Origin: DASVEG01 sp035540495
GTDB lineage: Bacteria > Actinomycetota > Acidimicrobiia > Acidimicrobiales > CADCTF01
Assembly (NCBI GenBank): GCA_035540495.1
Contig: DATLGL010000026.1
Location: forward strand, 1 to 43,107
Reading direction: 5' to 3'
DNA: 43,107 nucleotides
The notes beneath the pieces were generated by a model. The model ran no database searches. It saw nothing but the letters and a program-made list of their open reading frames with translations, and was not told where the DNA came from. The position numbers and the translations under genes were made by a program. Of this stretch, positions 32,844-41,605 are shown in pieces (position 1 is the stretch's first letter; every line of letters starts with the position of its first letter).

Positions 32844-33751
32844 ACCACCAGCCTCCCGGCGGCGCCGCCGACGCTGGCGGGGAAGCTGAGCACGACGGCC
32901 TGCGCCAACGCGTTCGTCGGCGCGGCCGTGTCGAGGTTCTCGAAGAACCACAACAACGCGCCGGAGGTCACGAGCGACACGAGGTAGGCGACGAGCGTCT
33001 CCGGCACCGGCCGCTGTATGAGGCCCTCGTGCTGCAGTCGCGCCTCCTCGTTGGTGAAGCCGGCGGAGAACACGATGAGGTACGTCACCAGGATCGACGC
33101 TGCGATGAGCACGAGAAGCCACGGTTGCTCGATCCCCGTGACCAGCATCGGCACTTCCTCGGTTGGCGCGATGCTCAGCGCGATGAACGCCGCTCCCATC
33201 GCCGTCGCCGCCAGATCGGCGAGGGTGGCGTTCTTCGCGGTGTCCTCTTCCTCGTCGTCGTCGCGCTGCAACCGGCCGCGGTTCGCGGCGCGGCCGAAGA
33301 CCTCGCCTGCGACGGCGGCCCCGAGAGCGAACGGTGCCGCCTCGTAGACGATCATCTGCGTCGCAATGGGTAGCGGCGTGCGGAGGGTGATCCGCTGGAG
33401 GATCACCAGGACGAAGGCGACAGCGACGAGGCCGAGCCCGACTGCGGTCACGACGTCGAGGACGACCTCCGTCACATTGACGTCAGGACGGCGACGGAAG
33501 CCGATGGCGGTCATCAGGAGCGCGACGGGCGCGAATGTTAGGGCGAGCGCGATGAGGGCCTTCGATGGCGACACCGTCTGGCCGAGCCACCACACCTCCA
33601 TCGTGTAGAGCAGCGGCACGCCGAACACGAGCCCGCCCGCGATGCCTCGGAGCGCGTCGTCGAGCGCCTCGTTCCACGGTCGTGCGACAGCGGTCGGCAC
33701 GGCAACCACTGTTCCCCACCGGCGCCGCGGGCGAACGCGGCGCGCCTTCAT
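32840..33751 (-). CDS. TIGR02587-like integral membrane protein
   Basis: This 303-residue protein has about eight hydrophobic helices and matches the TIGR02587 family in its start, IAGGLVFGVPLLYTMEVWWLG, and in SIAPTEEVPML. Function is unknown. An acidic cytoplasmic loop (QRDDDEEEDTAKN) lies near the middle. Its ATG overlaps the stop of the sortase gene by four bases and its own stop overlaps the TIGR02588 gene, so sortase, TIGR02587 and TIGR02588 are translationally linked. Confidence 0.8.
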   Translation of the reverse strand: MKARRVRPRRRWGTVVAVPTAVARPWNEALDDALRGIAGGLVFGVPLLYTMEVWWLGQTVSPSKALIALALTFAPVALLMTAIGFRRRPDVNVTEVVLDVVTAVGLGLVAVAFVLVILQRITLRTPLPIATQMIVYEAAPFALGAAVAGEVFGRAANRGRLQRDDDEEEDTAKNATLADLAATAMGAAFIALSIAPTEEVPMLVTGIEQPWLLVLIAASILVTYLIVFSAGFTNEEARLQHEGLIQRPVPETLVAYLVSLVTSGALLWFFENLDTAAPTNALAQAVVLSFPASVGGAAGRLVV

Positions 33752-34677
33752 ACTCCGCCCGGGAGAAGACGATGCACCGCTTCGAACAGCCCGACGACCG
33801 CGACCGCGAGGGGCAGGACGAACACGAGCCATGCGACGACCCGACGCCGCTGCGCGACCACTTGCAGCGCGGTCGAGACCGCGACGACCGCGAGAGCCCA
33901 CCGACCGGCGGATCGTGCTGAGGACACCTGCAGCGCCGACGGGGCCGTCTCGTTCTGTCCGATCGTTCGAACGACCTGTGCGTTCGTGTCACCGGACAGA
34001 ACGGGTGGACGTTCCCACCACGACACCGTCTCCGCTGCGAGATCGGTCGTCGTGCGCACGGCCTCCTCCGTCGTGATTACGCCTCGAACGACGAGCCGCT
34101 CCGTCGCTCGGTAGGCCGGGTGGCACGTCGTGAGGGTGAGCGTCGGCTCGTCGGTGGGCTTGAGCACCGAGCGCTCCCGCGGGCTCACGACGAACGTGTC
34201 GGTTACCACGTAGCGATGGGTGCCGTTGAGCGTCGACACAAGCATCAGGTCGCCCGGGCGGAGCTCGTCGAGGCGAAAGAACGGCGCGCCGTACGTAGTC
34301 CGGTGCCCCGCGATGGCAGCATTGCCGAGCTCACCCGGCAACGGCGTGTACTCGTAGTGGCCCGGCCCCTTCGCCAGTGCACCTGGCGTCGTGCCGCGCA
34401 CGACCGCCTGCTCGAGCCCGATCTTCGGGATCTTCAACATCGCAATCGCCTCACCCACAGGCGTCGACGGCGCGCTCGTGTCGAGAGGCGCCACGTGCAC
34501 CGCCGTCGCATCGCGCGCGGCGCTAGGAGCGGCGGTCGCCAGCCGTCGCGCGAAGTCACGCTGCAGATCGGCCTGGGCCCTCCCGGCGAAGAACGCCGTG
34601 CCCCACAGCGAGTACGCGGCGAACAGCACGAGAAGGCAGCCGATCCACGTGACGGCGCTCAGCGCCCCGCGCACCAA
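33748..34677 (-). CDS. Sortase, class E-like, linked to PstS2
   Basis: This 309-residue transpeptidase has membrane helices at both ends (about 7-28 and 270-300) around a sortase domain. Catalytic residues are the histidine in AAIAGHRTTYG, the cysteine in LTLTTCHPAYRATERLVV and the arginine in the same motif. Class E sortases process LAxTG signals, and the gene directly upstream, pstS2, ends in LAKTG. A TTG at 34677 or GTG at 34674 is taken as start. The frame stays open up to the pstS2 stop and includes a CTG overlapping it, so a longer N-terminus is possible. It overlaps the TIGR02587 gene downstream. Confidence 0.92.
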   Translation of the reverse strand: MVRGALSAVTWIGCLLVLFAAYSLWGTAFFAGRAQADLQRDFARRLATAAPSAARDATAVHVAPLDTSAPSTPVGEAIAMLKIPKIGLEQAVVRGTTPGALAKGPGHYEYTPLPGELGNAAIAGHRTTYGAPFFRLDELRPGDLMLVSTLNGTHRYVVTDTFVVSPRERSVLKPTDEPTLTLTTCHPAYRATERLVVRGVITTEEAVRTTTDLAAETVSWWERPPVLSGDTNAQVVRTIGQNETAPSALQVSSARSAGRWALAVVAVSTALQVVAQRRRVVAWLVFVLPLAVAVVGLFEAVHRLLPGGV

Positions 34678-34763
34678 CCGTTGCCGGGGCGCGCCGAGGG
34701 CCGACGAGTCCGTGCAGACGCCGGACCCGTCGACCCAGAAGCGGGGTGTCGCCGAAGTTGCGG

Positions 34764-36179
34764 TCAGTGCCGCACGAGACGTCGTCGACCGACGGTGCCA
34801 CCAGCCATCAGGAGCAGGCCGACCGCCGCGAGCACCCAGTGCTCACCACCGGTCTTCGCCAGCGGGCCGGGGTTCTCCGGCGACGCCGCAGCCGCAGCCA
34901 CTCGCGGTGTGGTGGTGGTACGGGATGTGCCAGCGGAGCGCACGTTCGCGACGGTGCTCGTGTTGGTCACGTTCGTCGGAGCGGCCGCTGCGGTCGTCGT
35001 CGCCGGGGCCGCAGTCGTCGACGTGGTCTCCGCGACCCGACCGGCCGCCACCGTGGTGGTCGTCGTCGCCTGGTTCGTCTGCGGGTTGATCTTGGCGATC
35101 TGTTCCAGACCCAGTGCGACGAGGCGGGGCGGCAGCGGTGCGTAGCCCAGAGGAGCCGCCTTGCTCTGCCCCTCGACACCCAAGCCGTAAGCGAGGAACG
35201 CCTTGAGGTTGTCGCCCTTCGCCGCGTCCATCTTCGGAGGTGCGAGCAGGTACGAGACAGAGGCGATCGGATACGCGTTCGCAACGGTCGTCGTGTAGTT
35301 CATCGTGACCGTGCGGTCTTCGTTGATGACCGCGTCACCGACCGCATCGGTCACCGCGTTCGGATCGTTCGGCGTGCGGAAGTTTCCTGCGGCGTTGCGC
35401 ACCTTAGCGATCGGTATCGAGCGCTCGTTCGCGAACGAGACCTCCATGTAGCCGATCGCGCCGGCGGTCGCCTTCACCGCGGTTGCCACGCCGTCGTTGC
35501 CGTTGCCGGTGGAGCCGTTGACGGGCTTGGTGACCGTGTTCTGCGTGCCGCGCGTCCACGTCGTCGAGGCCTTGCTCAGGTACGTCGTGAAAGCGTTCGA
35601 GGTGCCGGAGGAATCACTGCGGACGACGGGCTGGATCGGCGTCGAGTCCGAGTTGCCGAGCAGTTGACCCCAGGTCGTGATGTTGCCCATGAAGATGTCA
35701 CCGATCTGGTTCGCGGTGAGCTGCAGGTCGCTGACGCCCGACTTGTTGAAGCCGATGGCGATGCCACCACTCGTGGTGACGACGTACACGACGCCGCCGC
35801 GCTTCTCGTTCGCCTGGGTCGTCTCCGACGCGCTCATCGGCACGTCCGACGCGCCGAAGTCGGCCGTGTTGTTGATGTACGCGTTGCGTCCTGCGCCCGA
35901 GCCCTGGCCCGAGTACTCGACAGTGAACCCGAGCTTCGGATCCTTCTTCACGTCTGACTTCCACTGCTCGTAGATGTTGAGCGGGAAGGTCGCGCCGATG
36001 CCGGTGATCTTCGTACCGGCGTCGACGGCCTGGGCCGAGACCTGACCCGACGACGACGCTTCGACGGTTGCCTCCTCCTCGGCCGGCGGCGCTTCCTGAG
36101 CTGCGGCGGGTGATACCCCGACGAGCAAGAGCACGAGGCCGGCCGCGGCGAGCAGCTTCGTCCTCAGGGTCGATGACAT
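34764..36179 (-). CDS. pstS2: Phosphate-binding protein PstS with LAKTG wall-sorting signal
   Basis: This 471-residue secreted PstS differs from the lipoprotein at 26674. It has a type I signal peptide (LLAAAGLVLLLVGVSPAAA, cut near 27) and no lipobox cysteine. The phosphate-binding domain (about 50-365) has TGIGATFPLNIYEQW, QGSGAGRNAYIN and RSDSSGTSNAFTTYL. A Thr/Ala/Val-rich stalk of about 70 residues leads to LAKTG at 440-444, a hydrophobic helix and the tail RRRLVRH, a complete wall-sorting signal. AAGGAG precedes the ATG at 36179. pstC, pstA and pstB lie upstream and the sortase lies downstream on the same strand. A wall-anchored rather than lipid-anchored PstS is unusual. Confidence 0.93.
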   Translation of the reverse strand: MSSTLRTKLLAAAGLVLLLVGVSPAAAQEAPPAEEEATVEASSSGQVSAQAVDAGTKITGIGATFPLNIYEQWKSDVKKDPKLGFTVEYSGQGSGAGRNAYINNTADFGASDVPMSASETTQANEKRGGVVYVVTTSGGIAIGFNKSGVSDLQLTANQIGDIFMGNITTWGQLLGNSDSTPIQPVVRSDSSGTSNAFTTYLSKASTTWTRGTQNTVTKPVNGSTGNGNDGVATAVKATAGAIGYMEVSFANERSIPIAKVRNAAGNFRTPNDPNAVTDAVGDAVINEDRTVTMNYTTTVANAYPIASVSYLLAPPKMDAAKGDNLKAFLAYGLGVEGQSKAAPLGYAPLPPRLVALGLEQIAKINPQTNQATTTTTVAAGRVAETTSTTAAPATTTAAAAPTNVTNTSTVANVRSAGTSRTTTTPRVAAAAASPENPGPLAKTGGEHWVLAAVGLLLMAGGTVGRRRLVRH

Positions 36180-36226
36180 GGGGTTGGTGCTTCTCCTTGT
36201 GTGGTGGTTCGTGGATCGGTGGGAGA

Positions 36227-37066
36227 TCAGCCGAAGCGGCCGTTCACGTAGTCCTCAGTGCGCGAGTCGCGCGGGTTGGTGAAGAGTTGGGTGGTCGACC
36301 CGGCTTCGACGATGCGGCCCGGCTCGTTCTCATCCGCCAAGAAGAAGGCGCACCGGTCGGACACCCGGAGTGCCTGCTGCATGTTGTGGGTGACGATCAC
36401 GACCGTGACCTGGTGGGAGATCTCCTCGATGGTCTCCTCGACACGCCGCGTCGAGCCTGGGTCGAGAGCCGAGCACGGCTCGTCCATGAGCAGCACCTCG
36501 GGCTCGATCGCGAGGGCGCGAGCGATGCACAGACGCTGCTGCTGACCACCCGAGAGATCGCCGCCAGGAGTCTTGAGGCGGTCCTTCACCTCGCGCCACA
36601 GCCCCGCGCGGGTGAGGCTGCGCTCGACGATGTCGCCAGCATCGGTGCGCTTGATGCGCGAGAGCTTCAGGCCGGACAACACGTTGTCGGCGATACTCAT
36701 CGTCGGGAAGGGGTTCGGCTTCTGGAAGACCATCCCGATGCGGCGCCTCGTGGTGGCGGGCGACGCGGCCGGACCGTAGATGTCGACGCCGTCCAGGAAG
36801 ATCTCGCCGCCGATCGCTGCACCGTGGACGAGCTCGTGCATCCGGTTGAGGGTCCGCAGGAACGTCGACTTGCCGCACCCCGACGGACCGATGAGCGCCG
36901 TGACGTGTCCGGGCTCCATCGTTAGGTCGACGTTCGCGAGGACCAGACGCTTGCCGAACCACGCGCTCACGTCACGCGCTTCGAGGCGTCCGCCGGATGC
37001 TCCTGGGACGTCGCCTGCTACGGCGAGCCGCGCCTCCAGGCTTGCGATCTCTGACATGTCGGTCAT
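36227..37066 (-). CDS. pstB2: Phosphate ABC transporter ATPase PstB (second system)
   Basis: This 279-residue ATPase has Walker A IGPSGCGKST, QKPNPFPTMSIADNVLSGLK, the signature LSGGQQQRLCIARALAIEP and Walker B VLLMDEPCSALDPGS, ending DYVNGRFG. It differs clearly from the first PstB in its N-terminus and in the switch region, so it is a diverged paralogue, not a recent duplicate. ATG at 37066 overlaps the pstA2 stop. pstS2 begins 47 bp downstream. Confidence 0.95.
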   Translation of the reverse strand: MTDMSEIASLEARLAVAGDVPGASGGRLEARDVSAWFGKRLVLANVDLTMEPGHVTALIGPSGCGKSTFLRTLNRMHELVHGAAIGGEIFLDGVDIYGPAASPATTRRRIGMVFQKPNPFPTMSIADNVLSGLKLSRIKRTDAGDIVERSLTRAGLWREVKDRLKTPGGDLSGGQQQRLCIARALAIEPEVLLMDEPCSALDPGSTRRVEETIEEISHQVTVVIVTHNMQQALRVSDRCAFFLADENEPGRIVEAGSTTQLFTNPRDSRTEDYVNGRFG

Positions 37067-38121
37067 CGGGTCTCCCTCCGGAGGCGGGCTGCGGCGAGTC
37101 GGGCGACGGTGAACAGCACGAGGACGATGGCGATCAGCACCAACGCACCGGCCCAGGCTCGGGTGACCTGACCTTCCAGCGGGTTGCGGATCAATTTGAA
37201 GACGAACAACGGGAGCGAAGACTGCTGACCCTCGAACGGGTTGGTGTTCATGCCGTCGCTGCCCAGGGCGGTCATCAGCAACGGAGCGGTCTCGCCGGCC
37301 ACCCGAGCGACACCGAGCACGACAGCGGTGATGAGGCCCGTACGAGCGGTGGGCAGGACGACCCGGACGACCATCCGCCAGTCGGGTGCACCGAGAGCCA
37401 GGGCCGCCTCGCGCAGGCTTCCTGGCACGAGGGCGAGGACCTCCTCAGCCGTACGAGTGACCGTCGGAAGCATCAGCACCGACAGGGCCAACCCGGCGTT
37501 GAGGCCGGAGAAGCCGTGCCCGAGGCGCAACACGAAGAGCGTGTAGATGAACAGCCCGGCGACGATCGACGGGATCCCGCTCATGGCGTCGACGAGGAAG
37601 CGGATCACACGCGCCACACGACGGCCGGCGAACTCGCTCAGGAACACGGCGGTGAGGACACCGAAGGGCACCGAGATCAACACAGCGATGCCCACCTGCT
37701 GGAGCGTGCCGACGATGGCGTGCCTGGCTCCGCCGACGTCGGGCGGGTCGAGCGGGCCGACCGTCTCCATGGTCTGTGTGAAGAAGGCGTTCGTAAGCCC
37801 CGGCACGCCCTTCAGAACGACGAAGCCGAGGATCAACACCAGCGGCACGAACGTGAGCAGAGCGACGGACGCGATGATCACCGTCGCCAGGCAGTCATTT
37901 CGCTTGAGCGGGCCAATCGTGAGCGTCAGCACCCCCGCGTACGCGGTGAGGAAGAGGGCGTACGCGACGAGTCCGAACCCGAGCGTGCCGTCGAGCGGGG
38001 AGATGGCGAAGAGGAGCGCCGTCACGACGACAGCCATCAGCGCGCATGCCCCGGCCTGGGCGAGGCCGGCGACGTCGAGGTGCCGGGTCGCGCGCCTCTC
38101 GGGTGATGCGATCGCGGTCAA
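37063..38121 (-). CDS. pstA2: Phosphate ABC transporter permease PstA (second system)
   Basis: This 352-residue permease has an N-terminal extension with about two additional hydrophobic helices (about 20-75) before the six-helix core. The EAA loop reads EVLALVPGSLREAALALGAPDWR, and GVARVAGETAPLLMTALGS marks PstA. The TTG start at 38121 overlaps the pstC2 stop (TTGA). It is longer than the first PstA (309). Confidence 0.93.
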   Translation of the reverse strand: MTAIASPERRATRHLDVAGLAQAGACALMAVVVTALLFAISPLDGTLGFGLVAYALFLTAYAGVLTLTIGPLKRNDCLATVIIASVALLTFVPLVLILGFVVLKGVPGLTNAFFTQTMETVGPLDPPDVGGARHAIVGTLQQVGIAVLISVPFGVLTAVFLSEFAGRRVARVIRFLVDAMSGIPSIVAGLFIYTLFVLRLGHGFSGLNAGLALSVLMLPTVTRTAEEVLALVPGSLREAALALGAPDWRMVVRVVLPTARTGLITAVVLGVARVAGETAPLLMTALGSDGMNTNPFEGQQSSLPLFVFKLIRNPLEGQVTRAWAGALVLIAIVLVLFTVARLAAARLRRETR

Positions 38122-39131
38122 CGGTCGAACTCGCTTCCCTTCGCGGCCTTGCTCACGATGAGCCGGGCGACCATGTTCACGACGAGGGTGATGACGAACA
38201 GCGCGAGCCCGGCGGCGATCAACGCGTGACGCTCGAGCTCGCCTGCTTCGCCGAAATTGTTCGCGATCAGCGCAGCGACGGTGGAGCCACCGGTCTGGGT
38301 GATCTCCGGGAAGATGCGGAAGTCGACGCTGAGCACGAGCGCAACAGCGATCGTCTCGCCGAGTGCCCGGCCGAGGCCGAGCATCGAGCCGCCGATGATG
38401 CCGGGGCGACTGAAGGGGAGGATGACCTTGCGGATCATCCCGAGCCGGGTGCCGCCGAGGGCGAGCGCCGCCTCGCAGAGCACGCGCGGTGTCTGCGACA
38501 TCACCTCACGAGACACCGTCGCGATGATCGGGATGATCATCAGAGCGAGCACCACGCCGGCGTCGAACATCGACCGACCGAAGAGGCCGGTCTCGTTGTC
38601 GAAGATCGGGACGAATCCCAGGTGCGCATCGAGCCAGCGTTCGAGCCCGGCGAGCTTCGGCACGAGGAAGAACAGGCCCCACATGCCGTAGATGAGGCTC
38701 GGGATCGCGGCGAGGAGATCGATCAGCGTCGTCAACGTCCTCGAGATCCGGCGCGGCAGGTACTCGCTGACGAAGAGCGCCGTCGCCACCGCCACCGGCA
38801 CGGCGAGCACGATCGCGATCGTTGCGATCACGACGGTGCCGTACAGCACCGCTGCGATGCCGAACGCCGGCGGCTCGTTGCCGGGCTGCCACTCCCACAC
38901 CTTGAGGAAGTCCCACCCGGCGACCTCCACCGCCGGTCGCGCCTCGTTCACGAGGAACAGCGCGATGAGGGCGAGAACGACGAGCGTCGCCCACCCCGCC
39001 GCTGCAGTCAGCGCGCGGAAGGCGCGGTCCGGGGTCGTGTGTGACTGGTGGATGACGCGCGGCTCGGGTTGCGCGCTACCTCGGTCCCTCAGCTCAACGA
39101 CGTCGAACGCCCGGGCTCCGCCTCCGCTCAT
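38118..39131 (-). CDS. pstC2: Phosphate ABC transporter permease PstC (second system)
   Basis: This 337-residue permease starts the second pst operon. The first helix is at about 40-65. PstC features include VSEYLPRRISRTLTTLIDLL, IPSLIYGMWGLFFLVPKL and the EAA loop TPRVLCEAALALGGTRLGM, plus LGLGRALGETIAVALVL. ATG at 39131 is preferred to GTG at 39140; neither has a clear ribosome binding site. The 194-bp gap to the divergent phosphatase contains a PHO box that could serve both directions. Confidence 0.93.
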   Translation of the reverse strand: MSGGGARAFDVVELRDRGSAQPEPRVIHQSHTTPDRAFRALTAAAGWATLVVLALIALFLVNEARPAVEVAGWDFLKVWEWQPGNEPPAFGIAAVLYGTVVIATIAIVLAVPVAVATALFVSEYLPRRISRTLTTLIDLLAAIPSLIYGMWGLFFLVPKLAGLERWLDAHLGFVPIFDNETGLFGRSMFDAGVVLALMIIPIIATVSREVMSQTPRVLCEAALALGGTRLGMIRKVILPFSRPGIIGGSMLGLGRALGETIAVALVLSVDFRIFPEITQTGGSTVAALIANNFGEAGELERHALIAAGLALFVITLVVNMVARLIVSKAAKGSEFDR

Positions 39132-39253
39132 GGAGCACACGGTGGCGGAGCGTGTTGAGCGGCCGGAAGCGACCGAGTGGCCACGAGGTGAACGACCGCA
39201 GAACTCTCGGTCGGCTGTTGCTCAGATGGGTTTGAACCCGACGAAAACGGACT

Positions 39254-39286
39254 GTTCGACACGCGTTCGACGTCGCGTCACCTGGG
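39254..39286 (+). promoter_or_regulatory. PHO box between pstC2 and the phosphatase gene
   Basis: Units GTTCGACACGC (39254), GTTCGACGTCG (39265) and the weaker CGTCACCTGGG (39276) follow each other in exact 11-bp steps. A further GTTCACC is at 39297, out of register. It lies 39 bp before the phosphatase start and about 120 bp from the pstC2 start. Confidence 0.65.
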
Positions 39287-39325
39287 CGAGCCGTTAGTTC
39301 ACCTCGCCACGCGATCGTCCGAGGC

Positions 39326-40915
39326 GTGGGTCATTCGCACATCCATCGTCCGTTCGTGTCGCGCCGGCAGTTCCTCAAGGGGGTCGCCGCGACATCGGCT
39401 GCGACCGCAGCCGGGCCGTTCTTCTGGAAGCAGCTCGCGTACGCCGCCGACGCACCACCGACGCAGTTTCACCTCACGTTCGGTCGCGACGCGTCGTCGG
39501 CCATGAACGTCTCGTGGATGACGGCCGCGCCGGTCGAGCGCCCGTTCGTCGAGGTGCTGGGATCGCGAATCCCTGCGCGAACGGTGCAGTACCCGGGCTA
39601 CCCCGGCTTCTTCCACCACGTCGAGCTGAGTGGGCTGCCTGCGTCGACGGACGTCCCCTACACGGTCGGCCACGCGGAGCAAGCCGTCGCCGCAACGGCG
39701 ACGACGTTCCGGACGGCACCCTCACGGCGGGAGGCGTTCACGTTCACCGCCTTCGGTGACCAGGGCACCGACACGCCACCGAACGCGCTCGGGCAGCCGC
39801 CGTTCCAACCGAGCATGAACACCGAGCTCGCACGCGCGATGGACCCGCGCTTCCACGTCATCGTCGGCGACCTCTCGTATGCCAACGGCAACCAGCAGAT
39901 CTGGGACGACTGGTTCGCCATGATCGAGCCGATGGCCCGCACCAAGCCGTGGATGCCGACCATCGGCAACCACGAGATCGAGTCGCAGCTCACCGGACGC
40001 GCGGCCGACTCGTGGGGCAGATGGGGCTACGACCCGTACCGCACTCGCTTCCTCTTGCCGTCGAACGGTCACGACGACCTGCAGAACTGCTTCTACGCGT
40101 TTCGCTATGGAAGCGTCCATGTCGTGTGCATCGACAACAACGACGTGAACGAGGAGGTGAGGAACAACATCGGCTACACGGGTGGGCGCCAGCAGCGCTT
40201 CGTCGAGGCGGAGCTGCTCGCAGCTCGTGAGGATCCCGACGTCGACTTCGTCATCGTCGTGATGCACCAGTGCGCGTTCTCCTCGTCGTCGAAGCACGGT
40301 TCCGACGAGGGCGTCCGCAAGGCGTGGTTCGACGTGTTCCGGCGCGCGTCGGTCGACCTCGTCCTCCAGGGACACGACCACACCTACGAGCGTTCGCACG
40401 CGATGGTCGGCGACGCGGTCGTGTCGACGGGGCCGACCTACCGGAGCGACGTGGGGACCGTCTACGTCGTGTGCGGCAACGGCGGTGCGGTGCAGGAGCC
40501 GTTCAACCCGCAGCAGCCCGCGTGGTCCGCGTTCCGCCAGGCGCTCAAGATCGGGACGATGCGGATCGAGGCCGAGCCGAACGCGTCGAACGGCATGAGC
40601 CGGCTCGTGTTGTCGGAGCACTGGGCCCTCGACGGCTCGGTGATCGAGGACGGCATCGTGCTCGAACGTCCGTCGAAAGCGCTGCGGGCCCAGAGCGCTG
40701 CCGCTGATGCGCCAGGTGCGGCCGCTGTGCCTGCGTCCGCATCGCCAGCGCTGTCGCCAGCGGCGCCGCAGGCTCCCGTCGAGACGCTTCCTGCAACGGG
40801 CGGCCCAGCGGGCGCCGCTCTCGTCGGGATCGCGGCTGCAGCGGGAGGGCTCTCCCTCCGGACTCTCACTCGCGAGGAACGCCAGGAGGAGCTCCGCGAT
40901 CTGACGTCGACCTGA
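39326..40915 (+). CDS. Tat-exported purple-acid-phosphatase-like enzyme with LPATG sorting signal
   Basis: This 529-residue metallophosphatase would release phosphate from organic esters outside the cell. A Tat signal (SRRQFLKGVAATSAA) is followed by a fibronectin-like N-terminal domain (about 45-130) and the catalytic domain with the five metal blocks: AFGDQG, VGDLSYANG, IGNHEIES, VVMHQCAF and LQGHDHTYERS. The C-terminus holds a Pro/Ala linker, LPATG at 488-492, a hydrophobic stretch and a mixed-charge tail, so wall anchoring by a sortase is likely. The start is GTG with GAGG close before it. It is divergent from the pstC2 operon and preceded by a PHO box, and its stop lies inside a 13-bp hairpin. 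Confidence 0.92.
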   Translation: MGHSHIHRPFVSRRQFLKGVAATSAATAAGPFFWKQLAYAADAPPTQFHLTFGRDASSAMNVSWMTAAPVERPFVEVLGSRIPARTVQYPGYPGFFHHVELSGLPASTDVPYTVGHAEQAVAATATTFRTAPSRREAFTFTAFGDQGTDTPPNALGQPPFQPSMNTELARAMDPRFHVIVGDLSYANGNQQIWDDWFAMIEPMARTKPWMPTIGNHEIESQLTGRAADSWGRWGYDPYRTRFLLPSNGHDDLQNCFYAFRYGSVHVVCIDNNDVNEEVRNNIGYTGGRQQRFVEAELLAAREDPDVDFVIVVMHQCAFSSSSKHGSDEGVRKAWFDVFRRASVDLVLQGHDHTYERSHAMVGDAVVSTGPTYRSDVGTVYVVCGNGGAVQEPFNPQQPAWSAFRQALKIGTMRIEAEPNASNGMSRLVLSEHWALDGSVIEDGIVLERPSKALRAQSAAADAPGAAAVPASASPALSPAAPQAPVETLPATGGPAGAALVGIAAAAGGLSLRTLTREERQEELRDLTST

Positions 40916-40926
40916 CGTCAGATCGC
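40896..40926 (+). terminator. Hairpin terminator of the phosphatase gene
   Basis: GCGATCTGACGTC (40896-40908) and GACGTCAGATCGC (40914-40926) form a perfect 13-bp stem with a five-base loop. It overlaps the last codons and stop (40913-40915). Confidence 0.7.
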
Positions 40927-40984
40927 AGTTCTCCACACCCATTTCCACCGGTTGTCCCTCTCGTTGTCCACACCATGGGCGCCG

Positions 40985-40990
40985 TACGGT
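40985..40990 (+). promoter_or_regulatory. Candidate -10 element of the small gene at 40998
   Basis: TACGGT fits TANNNT and ends seven bases before GTG 40998. A TTGTCC at 40964-40969 could be the -35, with a 15-bp spacer. Confidence 0.45.
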
Positions 40991-40997
40991 GCAGGTG

Positions 40998-41243
40998 GTG
41001 AGCGTGCACGACCTCGACGTGTCGAGCGTCGACCCTGGGGTGCTGGTTCTCTTGTGGGAGCTGGAGGCCGAGAGCCAAAGCCTGTTGGCCGAGGCTCGTG
41101 ACCCCGTCGCCGATGTCGCCGCCTCGGCCGCAGCTTTCGAGCGGCGCTCGGAGATCGACGGGCACGTGCTCGCTGCGCGCGTCCTGCTTGGTGCCGGCGC
41201 GTCGAACGACAGCGTGCTGGCGATCCTCCGTCGCGTCGCTTAA
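40998..41243 (+). CDS. Small hypothetical protein
   Basis: This 81-residue helical, acidic protein has segments LWELEAESQSLLAEARDPV and GHVLAARVLLGAGASNDSVL. I do not recognise a family, and there is no signal peptide or membrane helix. GTG at 40998 is chosen from several close GTG codons because it sits seven bases after a -10 candidate. Its stop overlaps the convergent gene by four bases (TTAA). Confidence 0.55.
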   Translation: MSVHDLDVSSVDPGVLVLLWELEAESQSLLAEARDPVADVAASAAAFERRSEIDGHVLAARVLLGAGASNDSVLAILRRVA

Positions 41244-41503
41244 GCCACGATCGCCGCGTCGAACGCGACCGGCGCGCCGGCGGCTGGTTGGATGACGATC
41301 CGGTAGGAGGGCTCGCACGAGTACATCCGGGCGAAGCGACGCGCTCGCGTCAGCGCGTCGAACCGCACGGCCTCGTCGGCGGCGTCGACGAGCACCATGC
41401 CCGGCCCGACGAAACGCCGCGAGGCGACGTCTTGGAGCAGGAAGCTCAGCGGTCGTTGTTCGTCGCGCACCTGCTCACCTTGACCGATCATCGGCGCTGC
41501 CAC
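41240..41503 (-). CDS. Small hypothetical protein
   Basis: This 87-residue protein of unknown family has a mixed alpha/beta pattern (GPGMVLVDAADEAVRFDAL, then PSYRIVIQPAAGAPVAF) with one cysteine. It may start at the methionine five residues later. No motif suggests a function. It converges on the gene at 40998 and is divergent from the PhoX gene, with 102 bp between starts. Confidence 0.5.
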   Translation of the reverse strand: MAAPMIGQGEQVRDEQRPLSFLLQDVASRRFVGPGMVLVDAADEAVRFDALTRARRFARMYSCEPSYRIVIQPAAGAPVAFDAAIVA

Positions 41504-41574
41504 ACCCGAATTTCGGACGAGCCCACGAATCGTCGTGAAGCCGACATCCGGAGGTAGGGGATCGGCCGCTGTGC

Positions 41575-41596
41575 GTTCACCCTCGCTCTCTACGTT
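41575..41596 (+). promoter_or_regulatory. Candidate promoter of the PhoX gene with one PHO half-site
   Basis: GTTCACCCTCG at 41575-41585 matches one PHO unit and lies in the -35 region of a TACGTT -10 candidate at 41591-41596, nine bases before the ATG. A second unit in 11-bp register is absent, so Pho control is only possible. Confidence 0.35.
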
Positions 41597-41605
41597 CCGC
41601 GTTCG

